A DNA stretch of 64,000 bases from CAKZNE01 sp040222435 (GCA_965212245.1 OZ243107.1:2108001-2172000), one strand, 5' to 3'; positions 18,987 through 27,543 are shown, numbered from the stretch's first letter. Made by a program: numbers and translations. Notes: generated by a model not told the origin, from the sequence alone.

Positions 18987-19040
18987 TCCAAAGTATACTC
19001 AGCTGCACTATGGCTTAGCCTTACAGCCGGGTACTTTGGA
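18987..19040 (-). ncRNA. Putative structured leader RNA of the giant adhesin operon
   Basis: On the minus strand a 9-bp perfect stem (TCCAAAGTA with TACTTTGGA) closes a 36-nt core. Inside it GGCTG pairs with CAGCT, and GGC-TAA-GCC forms a third small stem, giving a nested, three-level structure about 40 nt from the start codon. It does not match a riboswitch class that I can recall. It might be a regulatory element for this operon; alternatively a protein-binding palindrome in DNA. Confidence 0.4.
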
Positions 19041-19475
19041 GTTTCCGTTTGGGTTGGTCAGGATTTAAAAATACAAAGAAGAAGTAAGTGGTTGATTTTA
19101 GGTGAGTTGTTTTCGATGTAGTGATGGCTTTGCGCTATGAGTGGTTTATACTTTGTGCTGGAGGATCAGTGATTTATGAAAAACAGTGGGTTTGAGGCAG
19201 GAGATGAGTTTTCTCCGTGTGGGGGTATTTTTCCCATAGAGGGAACCTTTACCGGAAGGTTGATCGCTGGGTTGTTAAACCCTGTTCTATTTCAATGTTT
19301 TTATCATTGTATAAATCTCTTTTAGAAACTCAAATATTTAACATCAAACCAGTTCTCATTTTTATTCAGCAGAATTTAAATAGAGTTACAGCAAGTACTA
19401 AAACATTAATTTAGCGAAATACAGGCACTTAATTTTAAGCGTGTTTAATAAGATATACCCATTACATTCGCCAAT

Positions 19476-22073
19476 ATGAAGAATTCAATTTTACTTTTAT
19501 TCCTGATCCCCGCGCTTACTGGTTTTGGACAGTATCAGCAAAGCCCTTCTATGACACTGCCCAATGTTAAAGTAACAGATAGTCTTTTTCTCCCTTATTT
19601 GGTAAATGGTACGGATACCTGTGTGCCATTCCTGGCCGCGGGTGACAGTCTGGTAAGATGTCTTCCCTTATCTGGGATAAGAGGTGATTTGCCTGGTTTG
19701 AAAGAAGTATTAAATAACGGTGCAACTTATTCAGGCGATAGCGCATTAACTTTGGCTACAAACCTTTATTTTAAGAACTCTTCAGGCCAAACGATCTTCA
19801 AAACAGATTATGGTAAGGTTGAAATAGGTAAGCGCCTGGATTCTATCAACTCACTCACCCCTTTAACGGTATACGCACCAAATGGCTCTCAGGACGTAGT
19901 TACATTTGCGGGTAATTCCGCAGGGGGTGCCAAAATTCAAATACAATCTTTTGATCCTGACGGGAGTACCAGGCCCGTGGGTGCAAATTTGGGTGGCATA
20001 GACTGGACCACGCCCTATTTTGATACCATAAATCAACGTGCACAGGTGGCCAGTATTTATGCGAGAAAAACAGGTACAGGGCGGTCGGGGCTTGTGTATG
20101 TGCAGACTACAAATAACCGCGCTCCTTTTCCGGATGTGGGTGGCTATTGTAATATAGCTTTTAGACCCAATGGGCAGACGTGGCTTGGAAAAGATGGATT
20201 TGTATACAGTGGTAATAATATCCCTCTTTATAAGAGTGCTGCAAAACTTGCAATCCAATCGGATAGCACCCAGGGGCAGACCAATACTCCTTTGATTGAG
20301 CTTAGACATTCTACGCAAAGTAAACTGAACGATTGGAACGCGCGGTTTTACCAGGATGGCAACTTTAAAATTCAAAATGCGGGAACCAAATCCGAAATTA
20401 TGACCACGGGTCCGGATGTTCTGGCTTTATCTTCTTTAAACGGAACAGCCACTTTACAGCTGAAAAACCTTAATGATAGTGTGAATGCCAGTGCAGGAGA
20501 CCAGGCGGGAAAGATTGATTTTATAACCACCCTGAACAATCAATATGATTCAAGTATAGCTAGTATTTTCGGCTACTATAAGGGTGCGGGTACAGATGGC
20601 AAGGGAGGTATTGCTTTATCCACCCAAAATGCAGACTCTAACTCCATACACTCCCTGCTAACCCCGGAAGGGTATACGGTATTAAGTGTACAGAATTTAG
20701 AAGGGTATACTTCTTCAACTGCTTTACCTTCAACAAAAACACTCCAAGTGCTTAATGATGGAGGTGCTCATATAACCGGTAATGTAAATATATCCGGAAA
20801 TACAGGAATTGGTACTTTCTCTGCCAATCCAAACAGTTCTTTAGAGTTGGCCGATACCAATAAAGGTTTTCTGGTAAACCGTTTAACCACTGCCCAGCGT
20901 ACGCTCTTACAAAATTCCGGATCAAATGGAAGCCCCCTTGGAATAAATGAAGAAGGCTTAATGATATATGATACGGATGCAGACGCCTTATTCGTATGGG
21001 ATGGCACCGCCTGGCTAGAAGCCGGGGGAAATGATGGTTTGAAAATTGAGCTTTTTGATATTCAAAATGACTCCCTGCGAATGGAGCTTTCTGCAGATAC
21101 ATTAAATAGCATAGACCTGTCTCCTTACCTTGACAATACGGATGCTCAACAGCTCAGCTTGTCAGGAGACACACTGAGTTTAGAAAATGGCGGTACAGTA
21201 AATCTTGGTGTCTATCGGGACAATACCGATGCTCAGGAACTGGCATTGAGTACTAATTTATTGAGCATTAGTGGTGGAATGGATACGGTGGATCTATCAA
21301 CCTACCTTGACAATACGGATGCTCAACAGCTCAGCTTGTCAGGAGATACACTGAGTTTAGAAAATGGCGGGGCGGTAAATCTTGATGCCTATCTGGACAA
21401 TACCGATGCTCAGGAGCTTGCATTGAACAACAATTTATTGAGTGTTAGCGGTGGAATGGATACGGTGGATCTATCAACCTATCTTGATAATACCGATTCG
21501 CAAACCCTGAGTTTGAATGGTACCGATTTGTCCATCAGCAATGGTAACATGATTAATTTGAGCAGTGTGCAGGATGGCACAGGTACTGATGATCAGCACT
21601 TGCAGAACTTCACCCTTAATGGAACTACTTTAAGTGTTGATATTGAGGATGGCAACTCCGTTCAGGTAGATATCTCATCTATTTTGGTACCGCTTCAAAA
21701 CCAACATGCTGCACAACAGTTGCTTATTGACGATTTGATAGCACGTGTGGAGGCCATTGAAGATTGCGCCTGTGGTGGAACTTTGGGAAAAACAGGTTCT
21801 GAAGAAGTTAACTATATGCCGGTTCTGCATCAGAATATACCCAATCCGGCCAATGGCGATACTAAAATTGGATTTTTTCTTCCGGTTATCACGCAAAAGG
21901 CTCAATTGATCATCAACTCAAATGCAGGACAACTAATTGCTGAATACACTATTGGGGTTACTGGCGAAGGAGGGATTACCATACCTCAGGGCAGCTTATC
22001 CGCAGGGGTATATTATTACAGTCTTTTCGTAAACGATGTTAAAGTGGATACCAAAAAAATGATTATCCGTTAA
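19476..22073 (+). CDS. Fibre-like T9SS secreted protein with DNTDAQ repeats
   Basis: The 865-residue product begins with a signal peptide (MKNSILLLFLIPALTGFGQ) and a beta-rich region resembling the shaft and head regions of phage-like tail-fibre proteins common in Bacteroidota. Residues ~450-510 hold the typical SLELADTNKGFLVNRLTTAQ segment. Residues ~545-690 are repeats of the form DNTDAQ(Q/E)LSLSGDTLSLENGG. A short coiled coil (residues ~735-760) precedes a T9SS type A sorting domain (NIPNPANGDTKIGFFLP to the final KKMIIR). No peptidase S74 domain is seen. It is probably a surface-displayed trimeric fibre; the trimer is inferred from the repeat type and coiled coil. Confidence 0.82.
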   Translation: MKNSILLLFLIPALTGFGQYQQSPSMTLPNVKVTDSLFLPYLVNGTDTCVPFLAAGDSLVRCLPLSGIRGDLPGLKEVLNNGATYSGDSALTLATNLYFKNSSGQTIFKTDYGKVEIGKRLDSINSLTPLTVYAPNGSQDVVTFAGNSAGGAKIQIQSFDPDGSTRPVGANLGGIDWTTPYFDTINQRAQVASIYARKTGTGRSGLVYVQTTNNRAPFPDVGGYCNIAFRPNGQTWLGKDGFVYSGNNIPLYKSAAKLAIQSDSTQGQTNTPLIELRHSTQSKLNDWNARFYQDGNFKIQNAGTKSEIMTTGPDVLALSSLNGTATLQLKNLNDSVNASAGDQAGKIDFITTLNNQYDSSIASIFGYYKGAGTDGKGGIALSTQNADSNSIHSLLTPEGYTVLSVQNLEGYTSSTALPSTKTLQVLNDGGAHITGNVNISGNTGIGTFSANPNSSLELADTNKGFLVNRLTTAQRTLLQNSGSNGSPLGINEEGLMIYDTDADALFVWDGTAWLEAGGNDGLKIELFDIQNDSLRMELSADTLNSIDLSPYLDNTDAQQLSLSGDTLSLENGGTVNLGVYRDNTDAQELALSTNLLSISGGMDTVDLSTYLDNTDAQQLSLSGDTLSLENGGAVNLDAYLDNTDAQELALNNNLLSVSGGMDTVDLSTYLDNTDSQTLSLNGTDLSISNGNMINLSSVQDGTGTDDQHLQNFTLNGTTLSVDIEDGNSVQVDISSILVPLQNQHAAQQLLIDDLIARVEAIEDCACGGTLGKTGSEEVNYMPVLHQNIPNPANGDTKIGFFLPVITQKAQLIINSNAGQLIAEYTIGVTGEGGITIPQGSLSAGVYYYSLFVNDVKVDTKKMIIR
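21131..21510 (+). repeat. 177-bp tandem repeats inside the fibre gene
   Basis: TGACAATACGGATGCTCAAC starts at 21131 and again at 21308, and a degenerate third copy starts at 21485, giving an exact 177-bp (59-codon) period. The first two copies are nearly identical over the first 60 bp, which suggests recent expansion. Confidence 0.85.
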
Positions 22074-22121
22074 GTTTGGCAATTCAATAGACCAGGTGTT
22101 TAGGGATTAAGACCAAACTCT

Positions 22122-22484
22122 TTAAAATAAACCATTTTCATTGGGAGAGTCTTTTTCAATGGGCTGACCTAAATCCCATAGCTCAACTATTTTACCCGCC
22201 CTGAATCTGAAGATGTGGATAACCGCTATGTCCACCTTTTCCTTTTTAACCAGAGAATGAGTGATCACCGTATGCCCGTCTGCGTAACAATATTTCACTT
22301 CTATGGATTTGTTAGGGCTGGTTTGGTGTGCCTCTTGCATGGCTTTTTTCAAGGCTTCACGGTTCCCTTTAAAGTACTGATTATGATGAAAAAAGTCAGT
22401 TGAAGTATAGGTTTCAAAAGCCTCTTCTGTTTTTCCAAGGCCTGCCAGTTGCAGAAATTTTATAGCTGTTTCTTTATGAGTCAT
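22122..22484 (-). CDS. SnoaL-like / NTF2-fold protein
   Basis: The ATG at 22484 (MTHKETAIKFLQLAG) is preferred over the longer frame since that upstream stretch has no homologous look and covers the promoter. The ~120-residue product fits the SnoaL-like polyketide-cyclase/NTF2 fold: an N-terminal helix, the YTSTDFFHHNQYFKG motif, and the end strand FRFRAGKIVELWDLGQP. Members are small hydrolase- or isomerase-like or binding proteins, and this subgroup (HHNQ, WDLGQ) is common and of unknown substrate. It is a single gene with its own TAnnTTTG promoter. Confidence 0.85.
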   Translation of the reverse strand: MTHKETAIKFLQLAGLGKTEEAFETYTSTDFFHHNQYFKGNREALKKAMQEAHQTSPNKSIEVKYCYADGHTVITHSLVKKEKVDIAVIHIFRFRAGKIVELWDLGQPIEKDSPNENGLF

Positions 22485-22542
22485 ACCGGTGGTCTTTTTG
22501 TTGCGATAGCCATACCTGCTGCACGCAGCTTTATTTACGGAA

Positions 22543-22550
22543 CAAAGGTA
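22543..22550 (-). promoter_or_regulatory. TAnnTTTG promoter element of the SnoaL-like gene
   Basis: TACCTTTG on the minus strand lies 58 bp before the chosen ATG. No clear -33 element was found. Confidence 0.4.
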
Positions 22551-22684
22551 GGGCACTTGAAGAAGATGCTTCTTTACAGAATGCTGTTTTACTTTCCCCG
22601 GGCAGCGGAGCCAGACTCTGATACTGTACTTATGAAATCTTCCTGAGCGTAGTATGCGCTGCGAATAATACGGTAGGCGCTCTC

Positions 22685-22801
22685 TTAATTGGGATTATAA
22701 GCATCATATACATTCCACACCCATACAGCCAGGAGAGCTATGATGGTCCACCAAAGAAAAAAACTACTACACCTCCCACCCCCTTGAAATGCCTCTAATT
22801 C
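22685..22801 (-). pseudogene. Start-less remnant of a small membrane protein
   Basis: Directly after the DUF4406-like gene, in another frame, 38 codons are open with no ATG, GTG or TTG start. They encode a convincing transmembrane helix (SSFFLWWTIIALLAVWVWNV) followed by YDAYNPN and a stop. The absence of a start beside a G-rich run suggests a deletion or frameshift at 22780-22786 that clipped both genes. It may also be chance. Confidence 0.3.
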
Positions 22802-23039
22802 TCAACACGGCATCACACCTATCAGCCATTGCTAATGACATCGGCATCATTAACTCGTCAAATTTGTCAAAACCTGCTGTTTCAATTATTGGTAATGCTA
22901 CATTCACTCCAATTACAGGAATATGTCCTTTCAAATAAACGTTGTAAGCAAACTTGTTCATTTCAGCATGGTTTTGCTTCCACTTAACTTTGTCATTCGA
23001 ACGGGCTGTATTATAAGATCCTGCAATCATTATATACAT
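22767..23039 (-). CDS. DUF4406 / nucleoside deoxyribosyltransferase-like small protein, C-terminus probably altered
   Basis: The 90-residue product starts MYIMIAGSYNTARSND and contains ALPIIETAGFDKFDELMM and MADRCDAVLRI, the pattern of DUF4406 and related nucleoside 2-deoxyribosyltransferase folds. Relatives continue after the CDAV strand with a (S/K)GA(D/R)xE motif; here the end reads GISRGWEV and stops in a G-rich run (AGGGGGTGGG), where a base change in run length would shift the frame. Function is unproven for the family. Moderate confidence in the fold, low for activity. Confidence 0.55.
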   Translation of the reverse strand: MYIMIAGSYNTARSNDKVKWKQNHAEMNKFAYNVYLKGHIPVIGVNVALPIIETAGFDKFDELMMPMSLAMADRCDAVLRIRGISRGWEV

Positions 23040-23285
23040 TTATCTTTATTCATGTGAAGCTGTTTTTAGTAAATCTTCCTGGAGCAATTTGGTTTAGCAG
23101 ATCATTATAGCACATTACCTTTTGGGGCGGGAGTGCGCAGCATGGAGTGCCAAAAGTCAGCTATAGCTGACCTGAGCACAGCGAACCGATGAATACTGCT
23201 AAAATTATATAAGAGATATGAATAATGTGCTACAAGGGTCTGTTTATGGTGCGTATCCCGAAGGGTATGCATTTAGCAACTGGCT

Positions 23286-24137
23286 TTAATTTACGCTTAT
23301 TTCTCCGTTAGTCCGGACGTACAAAATAATTTCTTTTCCGGATGAATTGGTAATTGTATGAATTGCGCTATTTGTGGAACCAAAATAACTGCCGACATCC
23401 AAATTTTTTATTTCGCTGGTTTGGGGCATTTCGTAGTTTAATTCTCCAGATACAATCATAGCATGCGAAACAGTTCCGTCCATTTCTATTTCTCCACTAT
23501 ACCCTTTAGGAAGTTTGACGAAAAGACTTCTAAAGTTGTCCCTTTCTAAGAGAAAACTTATCTCAGCTTTACTATTTGTACCTATCCAATTGCTCTTTTC
23601 GCTGTTTAACCAAACGACATTGGAAGCATCGATATTAACAGAGCGCTCTCCGTTGTCAAATGCTTCTTCTAAGGGTTGAACTAAATATGGCCCATTATCT
23701 ATTTCAACTAAGGCCAGATTTTCTTCGCCTTTGGCCGAAGTGATATGTGGTTCCCCCTTTGGTTGTGTCCAAAACGAGCCTGGTTTCATCCACATATTCT
23801 CAGCTTTTGGGTCGTCATTGTGAATGGTTCCTTTGATTACAACTGCTCGATAAGTGACATTGTGAATATGTGGTGGAGATGAAAACCCATCAATAAATTT
23901 TGCGAGAAACCCGGTTGCTTCAGTCCCGTTTCTATCGCCCCAAACGGTTGCTGCCTGCGGACTTTGCTCTCCCCGTGCTGGATTTAATTTTTCCCAAACC
24001 ACTTCAGAACTTAATACCACTTTATTGGTCGGGTTTTCAACCTTCTTCTTACTAATATCTTCTTTCTCCTTTTCGGGGCTTAAGCAAGAGGTTAATAGTC
24101 CAGCAATGATTATCAGGTATAATTTATTTGTCCTCAT
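23286..24137 (-). CDS. Cupin lipoprotein (DUF4437-like)
   Basis: The N-terminal hydrophobic helix ends in the lipobox LLTSC (Cys18), so the 283-residue protein is a lipoprotein. Two cupin-like halves follow: the first has PPHIHNVTYRAVVIKG and the acidic WTQPKGEPH motif (metal-ligand histidines), the second has a degenerate copy (SHAMIVSGELNY). This is the DUF4437 layout. The final position in the AraC-linked cassette, 15 bp after the reductase gene, suggests a role in oxidative or electrophile stress. The reaction is unknown; bicupin dioxygenase-like chemistry is possible in the first half only. Confidence 0.8.
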   Translation of the reverse strand: MRTNKLYLIIIAGLLTSCLSPEKEKEDISKKKVENPTNKVVLSSEVVWEKLNPARGEQSPQAATVWGDRNGTEATGFLAKFIDGFSSPPHIHNVTYRAVVIKGTIHNDDPKAENMWMKPGSFWTQPKGEPHITSAKGEENLALVEIDNGPYLVQPLEEAFDNGERSVNIDASNVVWLNSEKSNWIGTNSKAEISFLLERDNFRSLFVKLPKGYSGEIEMDGTVSHAMIVSGELNYEMPQTSEIKNLDVGSYFGSTNSAIHTITNSSGKEIILYVRTNGEISVN

Positions 24138-24152
24138 GCTTTTGGGGTAGTT

Positions 24153-25001
24153 TTAGTTTTCTTTGAATGTTTTAATCATTTCCAGCGCAGATTTATGAGG
24201 TCTACCTGCAGCTTTTTCAAAATCTGATGGCACATTGTTGGCGCCACTGCGAATACCTTCATAAATCCCTGCGATAATAGTTCCCAGAAAATCGCCCAAA
24301 GCTGCTTGGCGCTCTTTTCTGTAGTCTTCTACAGAAATAGACTTGAAAGATAGAGAAGTTCCGTACACCTGATTGATGTATTCCGCCAATTCTTTTTGTG
24401 TAATAGGTTCGCCCACCAAGTTTAGCGTCTCCCTGTTTAAGTTGTCGTTTAGCAGCATTTGTGCGTAGGCGTCACCTAATTCTTCGCGGCTGGTGTATCC
24501 ACATTTTCCATCGGCTGCACAGTTGGTAATGCCGCCTTCTTTTATGTAGGTGTCAATACATTCTATATCGGGTTCAATGTAAATGCCGTTGCGGCCAATC
24601 ACATACTCCAAACCAGAGTTGCGTACATCTTCTTCAGTTTGGCGGTTGCTTTGCACTACCGGGCTGAAAGCTGTGTTTTCATCATCGCCCACAATGCTGG
24701 TGTACACAATTTTGTGCACACCATTTTGCTTTGCGGCTTCAATCACGTTACGGTGCTGTGGGATGCGCTTTTGCGGATCGTCCATGCCCGAAACCAAAAG
24801 TACTTTGTCGATGCCTTTCAGTGCTTTGTTAAAGTCTTCGCGGCTGTTGTAATCGCCTTTTCGCACTTCAACGCCCAAATGCGCTGCTTTGGATGTAGTA
24901 CGGGCAATGGCTACCACATTCTCTTTGCCAATTTCCTTGATAAGTGCTTTGGTAATGGCAGCTCCTAATTGTCCACTAGCGGATGTTACGGCTATTTTCA
25001 T
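24153..25001 (-). CDS. NAD(P)H-dependent quinone reductase-like SDR/NmrA protein (QorB-like)
   Basis: This 282-residue atypical SDR has the N-terminal nucleotide-binding motif TSASGQLG and the NmrA-type VYTSIVGDDE and RNGIYIEP segments, plus a ~C-terminal region like that of E. coli QorB (YtfG). QorB reduces quinones with NADPH. Its ATG lies 26 bp inside the end of the MsrQ-like gene, so it is cotranscribed. The operon context of membrane haem protein plus quinone reductase suggests a redox or electrophile response. The exact substrate is inferred. Confidence 0.85.
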   Translation of the reverse strand: MKIAVTSASGQLGAAITKALIKEIGKENVVAIARTTSKAAHLGVEVRKGDYNSREDFNKALKGIDKVLLVSGMDDPQKRIPQHRNVIEAAKQNGVHKIVYTSIVGDDENTAFSPVVQSNRQTEEDVRNSGLEYVIGRNGIYIEPDIECIDTYIKEGGITNCAADGKCGYTSREELGDAYAQMLLNDNLNRETLNLVGEPITQKELAEYINQVYGTSLSFKSISVEDYRKERQAALGDFLGTIIAGIYEGIRSGANNVPSDFEKAAGRPHKSALEMIKTFKEN

Positions 25002-25572
25002 TGCTTATTTTTTGTTGTCTGTAGTTAATAATTCGCATTTTTACGGCTGGTATTCTGATGATGAAACCTAATCCCACTATCACGGCATAAAGCGCCCACG
25101 TTTTTTCGAGAATGGCAACATGCGTGAGACTGAGTAAAATGGCGAGGTAAGAAAACCTCTGTAGTTTCTTCCAATTGGCTTTCAATCGCTTCATCGCCTT
25201 TCGGTTGGATGTTAAAAGCAGTGGAATCAAGATTAAAACCGCTACAAACCCCAATATATAGTTGACTTGCGTGAAGGTTTCTGCCAATCCTTCAGCTATA
25301 ATAAAAATGACAAAGTGCAGCAGACTCCAAACGGCTGTAGCAATGCCCATGGCCTGACGCACAAATAGATTTGTAACACTAAATAGGATAAACACGGGCG
25401 TTAAGGTAAGCACGGCTGTCATCCAGCGAATGGCAAACTCGCCCGAAATATGGTACAGCATATCAATGCTGTCAGCACTACCTTCCATCGCCATTTTTGT
25501 TAATGGGATAAGTGGAAGGGTAGCCAAAACAGTCACGATAAGCCAACCATAATTTTTCTTTAAAAACAACAT
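24976..25572 (-). CDS. MsrQ-like ferric-reductase-type haem membrane protein
   Basis: The 198-residue protein has about six transmembrane helices with histidines at 41, 86 (SLLHFVIF) and 151 (SLTHVAIL), and the loop TSNRKAMKRLKANWKKLQRFSYL, which is the MsrQ signature region. Most family members have a His where this protein has Gln138 (LQR). MsrQ passes electrons from quinones to the periplasmic methionine sulfoxide reductase MsrP, but no msrP gene is present in the window, so another partner (perhaps the neighbouring QorB-like protein via quinol) is possible. It starts directly at the stop of the zinc-ribbon gene. Confidence 0.8.
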   Translation of the reverse strand: MLFLKKNYGWLIVTVLATLPLIPLTKMAMEGSADSIDMLYHISGEFAIRWMTAVLTLTPVFILFSVTNLFVRQAMGIATAVWSLLHFVIFIIAEGLAETFTQVNYILGFVAVLILIPLLLTSNRKAMKRLKANWKKLQRFSYLAILLSLTHVAILEKTWALYAVIVGLGFIIRIPAVKMRIINYRQQKISNENSRNIR

Positions 25573-25770
25573 TTATTGTTTTGCTTTTAATGCTTCCAAT
25601 TCCTTTTCCAGCCCTTCGGCTTTGGTTTTAAATTTCTCCATGGCCTTCTTCAACTGGCCTATTTTTTTAAACGCCTCGTCATCCTGCACAGCTGCGTAAG
25701 TGGTTTCTCCGTTTTTTTCTTTAATTCTTGATTTGCTCCCACAAGTGGGACAGAAGGCGACTGTGCTCAT
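25573..25770 (-). CDS. Small zinc-ribbon/coiled-coil peptide
   Basis: The 65-residue product has one CxxC (FCPTCGSKSRI) near the N-terminus and a Lys/Glu coiled coil from residue 30 to the end. Only a half-site for zinc is present, so binding would need a dimer or a different ligand. Its TAA is immediately followed by the ATG of the MsrQ-like gene. No family function is known to me; its place in the cassette suggests regulation or metal sensing, which is a guess. Confidence 0.7.
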   Translation of the reverse strand: MSTVAFCPTCGSKSRIKEKNGETTYAAVQDDEAFKKIGQLKKAMEKFKTKAEGLEKELEALKAKQ

Positions 25771-25859
25771 TACTTTAAATATTGATCACAAAGCTCCATA
25801 TCACAATGGGTGAATAAAAGGTTAATAACGGGTTAAAGTGGTAAATGTGGAACCAACCG

Positions 25860-26723
25860 CTAAAGGCTAGATTTAAACTCCCGAGGAGATATGGTGGTGT
25901 GTTTTTTAAAAAATTTGGTAAAGTTGGTAAGTTCATCAAACCCAAGTGAGAAAGCCACTTCTTTGATACTAGAGTGGTTAATTAGCATACCTCGTTTGGC
26001 TTCTAAGATGACGTATTGATCGATGAATGACTTCGCGTTGTTGTGGATAGTTTGGCGAACAATGTTGTTCAAATGTTTGGGTGATATCTGCAGCTGCCGG
26101 GCATAGTCTTTCACATTTCTGGTTTGGGTATAAGAGCTTTCTACCGAACTTTTGAACCTATTGAAAATGGCGAGGTGAGATGGCTTATTGGATTGGGATA
26201 CCACCTTGTGGTTTTGTTGTTCTAGCCGTAGCAAGTATAGCTCTAACAATTTGGCAATCACTTCCCTTTGCACATGAGATGTTTCATTCTTTAACTCATG
26301 CAAAACTTCCTTCAAGAAGGTGTCACCATACTTTTCATTTTCAATTAATGGAGTAGAGAGATAGTAATTGTATAAATGGGTTGTGTGATCAATCGATGAG
26401 CGTGAAAACTTTTTGACAACCAAATCTTCAGTGAAAACCACTAAATAGCCTTTGTAGTTCAAATTGTTTTGAAAAGCATGAATTTGATTTTTTGCGATTT
26501 TAATCAGCGAACCTTTTTTCAACGGATATCGCTCTAAATCCACCTGATGTGTTCCGGTTCCCTTCGTCACAATCAATAAGGCAAAAAAGTTTAAGCGATG
26601 AGGCTTGCAAGGGTCATGGTTTTTTCCGCTGTTAACTCTTTCAAAAATCTGAGAGACTTCCAGAATCTCAATATCATTCAGTCCATCCTGACTTTTAAAT
26701 GATATGCTAGGGATGCTTTTCAA
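25860..26723 (-). CDS. AraC-family transcriptional regulator
   Basis: This 287-residue regulator has an N-terminal cupin-type sensing domain (residues ~20-130, FFALLIVTKGTGTHQVD and KGSLIKIAKNQIHAF). Its C-terminal double helix-turn-helix (residues ~190-285) includes VKDYARQLQISPKHLNNIV and IKEVAFSLGFDELTNFTKFF. AraC activators of this Bacteroidota subgroup usually control adjacent genes, here the zinc-ribbon, MsrQ-like, QorB-like and cupin genes 90 bp downstream on the same strand. The inducer is unknown. Confidence 0.9.
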   Translation of the reverse strand: MKSIPSISFKSQDGLNDIEILEVSQIFERVNSGKNHDPCKPHRLNFFALLIVTKGTGTHQVDLERYPLKKGSLIKIAKNQIHAFQNNLNYKGYLVVFTEDLVVKKFSRSSIDHTTHLYNYYLSTPLIENEKYGDTFLKEVLHELKNETSHVQREVIAKLLELYLLRLEQQNHKVVSQSNKPSHLAIFNRFKSSVESSYTQTRNVKDYARQLQISPKHLNNIVRQTIHNNAKSFIDQYVILEAKRGMLINHSSIKEVAFSLGFDELTNFTKFFKKHTTISPREFKSSL

Positions 26724-26952
26724 TAGTTGTTTTTATGCTTGTGGCTAACTAGTGGATAAACACAATAGCACATTCTTCAAGTTTGAAATTATAGAAACTT
26801 GAAAATGAATGTTTTAACAGGTGTTCCGCATAATAAGCACTTACAAATGTTTATAAGCGACACTTAAGCGCTTAAATCAAGGATAATTTCGGAAAAAAAA
26901 CCCATACCAGGGTTTCCATACTTTTTAAAAAGTTGTTTTGGGTAGATGAACT

Positions 26953-27285
26953 CTCACCAGGCGCAGCGTCTGCTACGCTTAGGAGGGGGGGATTGATGGT
27001 TGTTAAATTGGTTTAGTTTATGAATTGAGGGCTTGTCATGCAGAGTGGCACGCTTTAACGTGTTGTATCGAAGCCATAGACAAAGCCCAGTGATTTAGTT
27101 GGTGTAAGGAATGAGCCTCACCAGGCGCAGCTGGCACTATACTTAGGAAAGGTTTAGTTATTGAGATGATTTTTGAATTGGTTTAGTCCATAAATTGAAG
27201 TCTTGTCACGCAGAGTGGCGCGCTTTAGCGCGTTGTATCGAAGCATAGACAAGACCCAATGATTTCCTTGATGCAGAGCACCAAC
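26953..27285. repeat. Two imperfect 164-bp direct repeats with internal dyads
   Basis: Unit 1 starts at 26953 and unit 2 at 27117, both with CTCACCAGGCGCAG. Each carries ATTGGTTTAGT, then CTTGTCA(T/C)GCAGAGTGGC followed by CGCTTTA(A/G)CG and TTGTATCGAAG, and ends CATAGACAA. CTTGTC with GACAAG, and GCGCG with CGCGT, make a long imperfect palindrome (27032-27086 and 27202-27254). This looks like a Bacteroidota intergenic palindromic repeat of the REP/BIME type. Confidence 0.7.
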
Positions 27286-27515
27286 CTCATTACACCTTCT
27301 TATTTTTCATTAGTGGGGGTAAATGAGTGTGATGGCTTTTAGTAGTACCCCCTTACCGTAAAGGGAGAGGCCCTGGTGCCTTTAGCCGAAGATTTCTACC
27401 GGCAATTGCAAAGCTGCTTTACTTCTATATCTAAATATCGGTAGGAGAGTAGGTATATACTTAAAGGTATATACCCTTATAGTGGAGTACGCTTTCCGGT
27501 GTTTTAATTTTTTTA

Positions 27516-27543
27516 CCATGGCCAATTTAAAATTTAGCCATGG
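27516..27543. repeat. CCATGGC inverted repeat
   Basis: CCATGGC at 27516-27522 and GCCATGG at 27537-27543 are perfect inverted copies around 14 bp of A+T. A third related half, GGCCACGG, follows at about 27558. Confidence 0.5.

Larger units (their letters stand above)
18946..19475. other. Intergenic region between divergent surface-protein genes
   Basis: This 530-bp interval holds the two leader structures near 18956-19040 and must contain promoters for both directions. No exact TAnnTTTG element is present on either strand; TATCATTG near 19306 is a one-mismatch candidate for the rightward gene. The short open frames inside have no coding character. Confidence 0.6.

Noticed and set aside
18987..19040. 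Assignment of the leader to a known riboswitch class such as cyclic di-GMP-I
   Set aside because: The conserved core bases of the classes I recall are not present, so it is kept as an unassigned structure.
19217..19414. A 65-codon plus-strand frame in the leader region between surface-protein genes
   Set aside because: No start context or domain, AT-rich composition, and it ends before the true gene at 19476.
26953..27285. Possible CRISPR array
   Set aside because: Only two units of ~164 bp with no short spacers of uniform length and no cas genes in the window.
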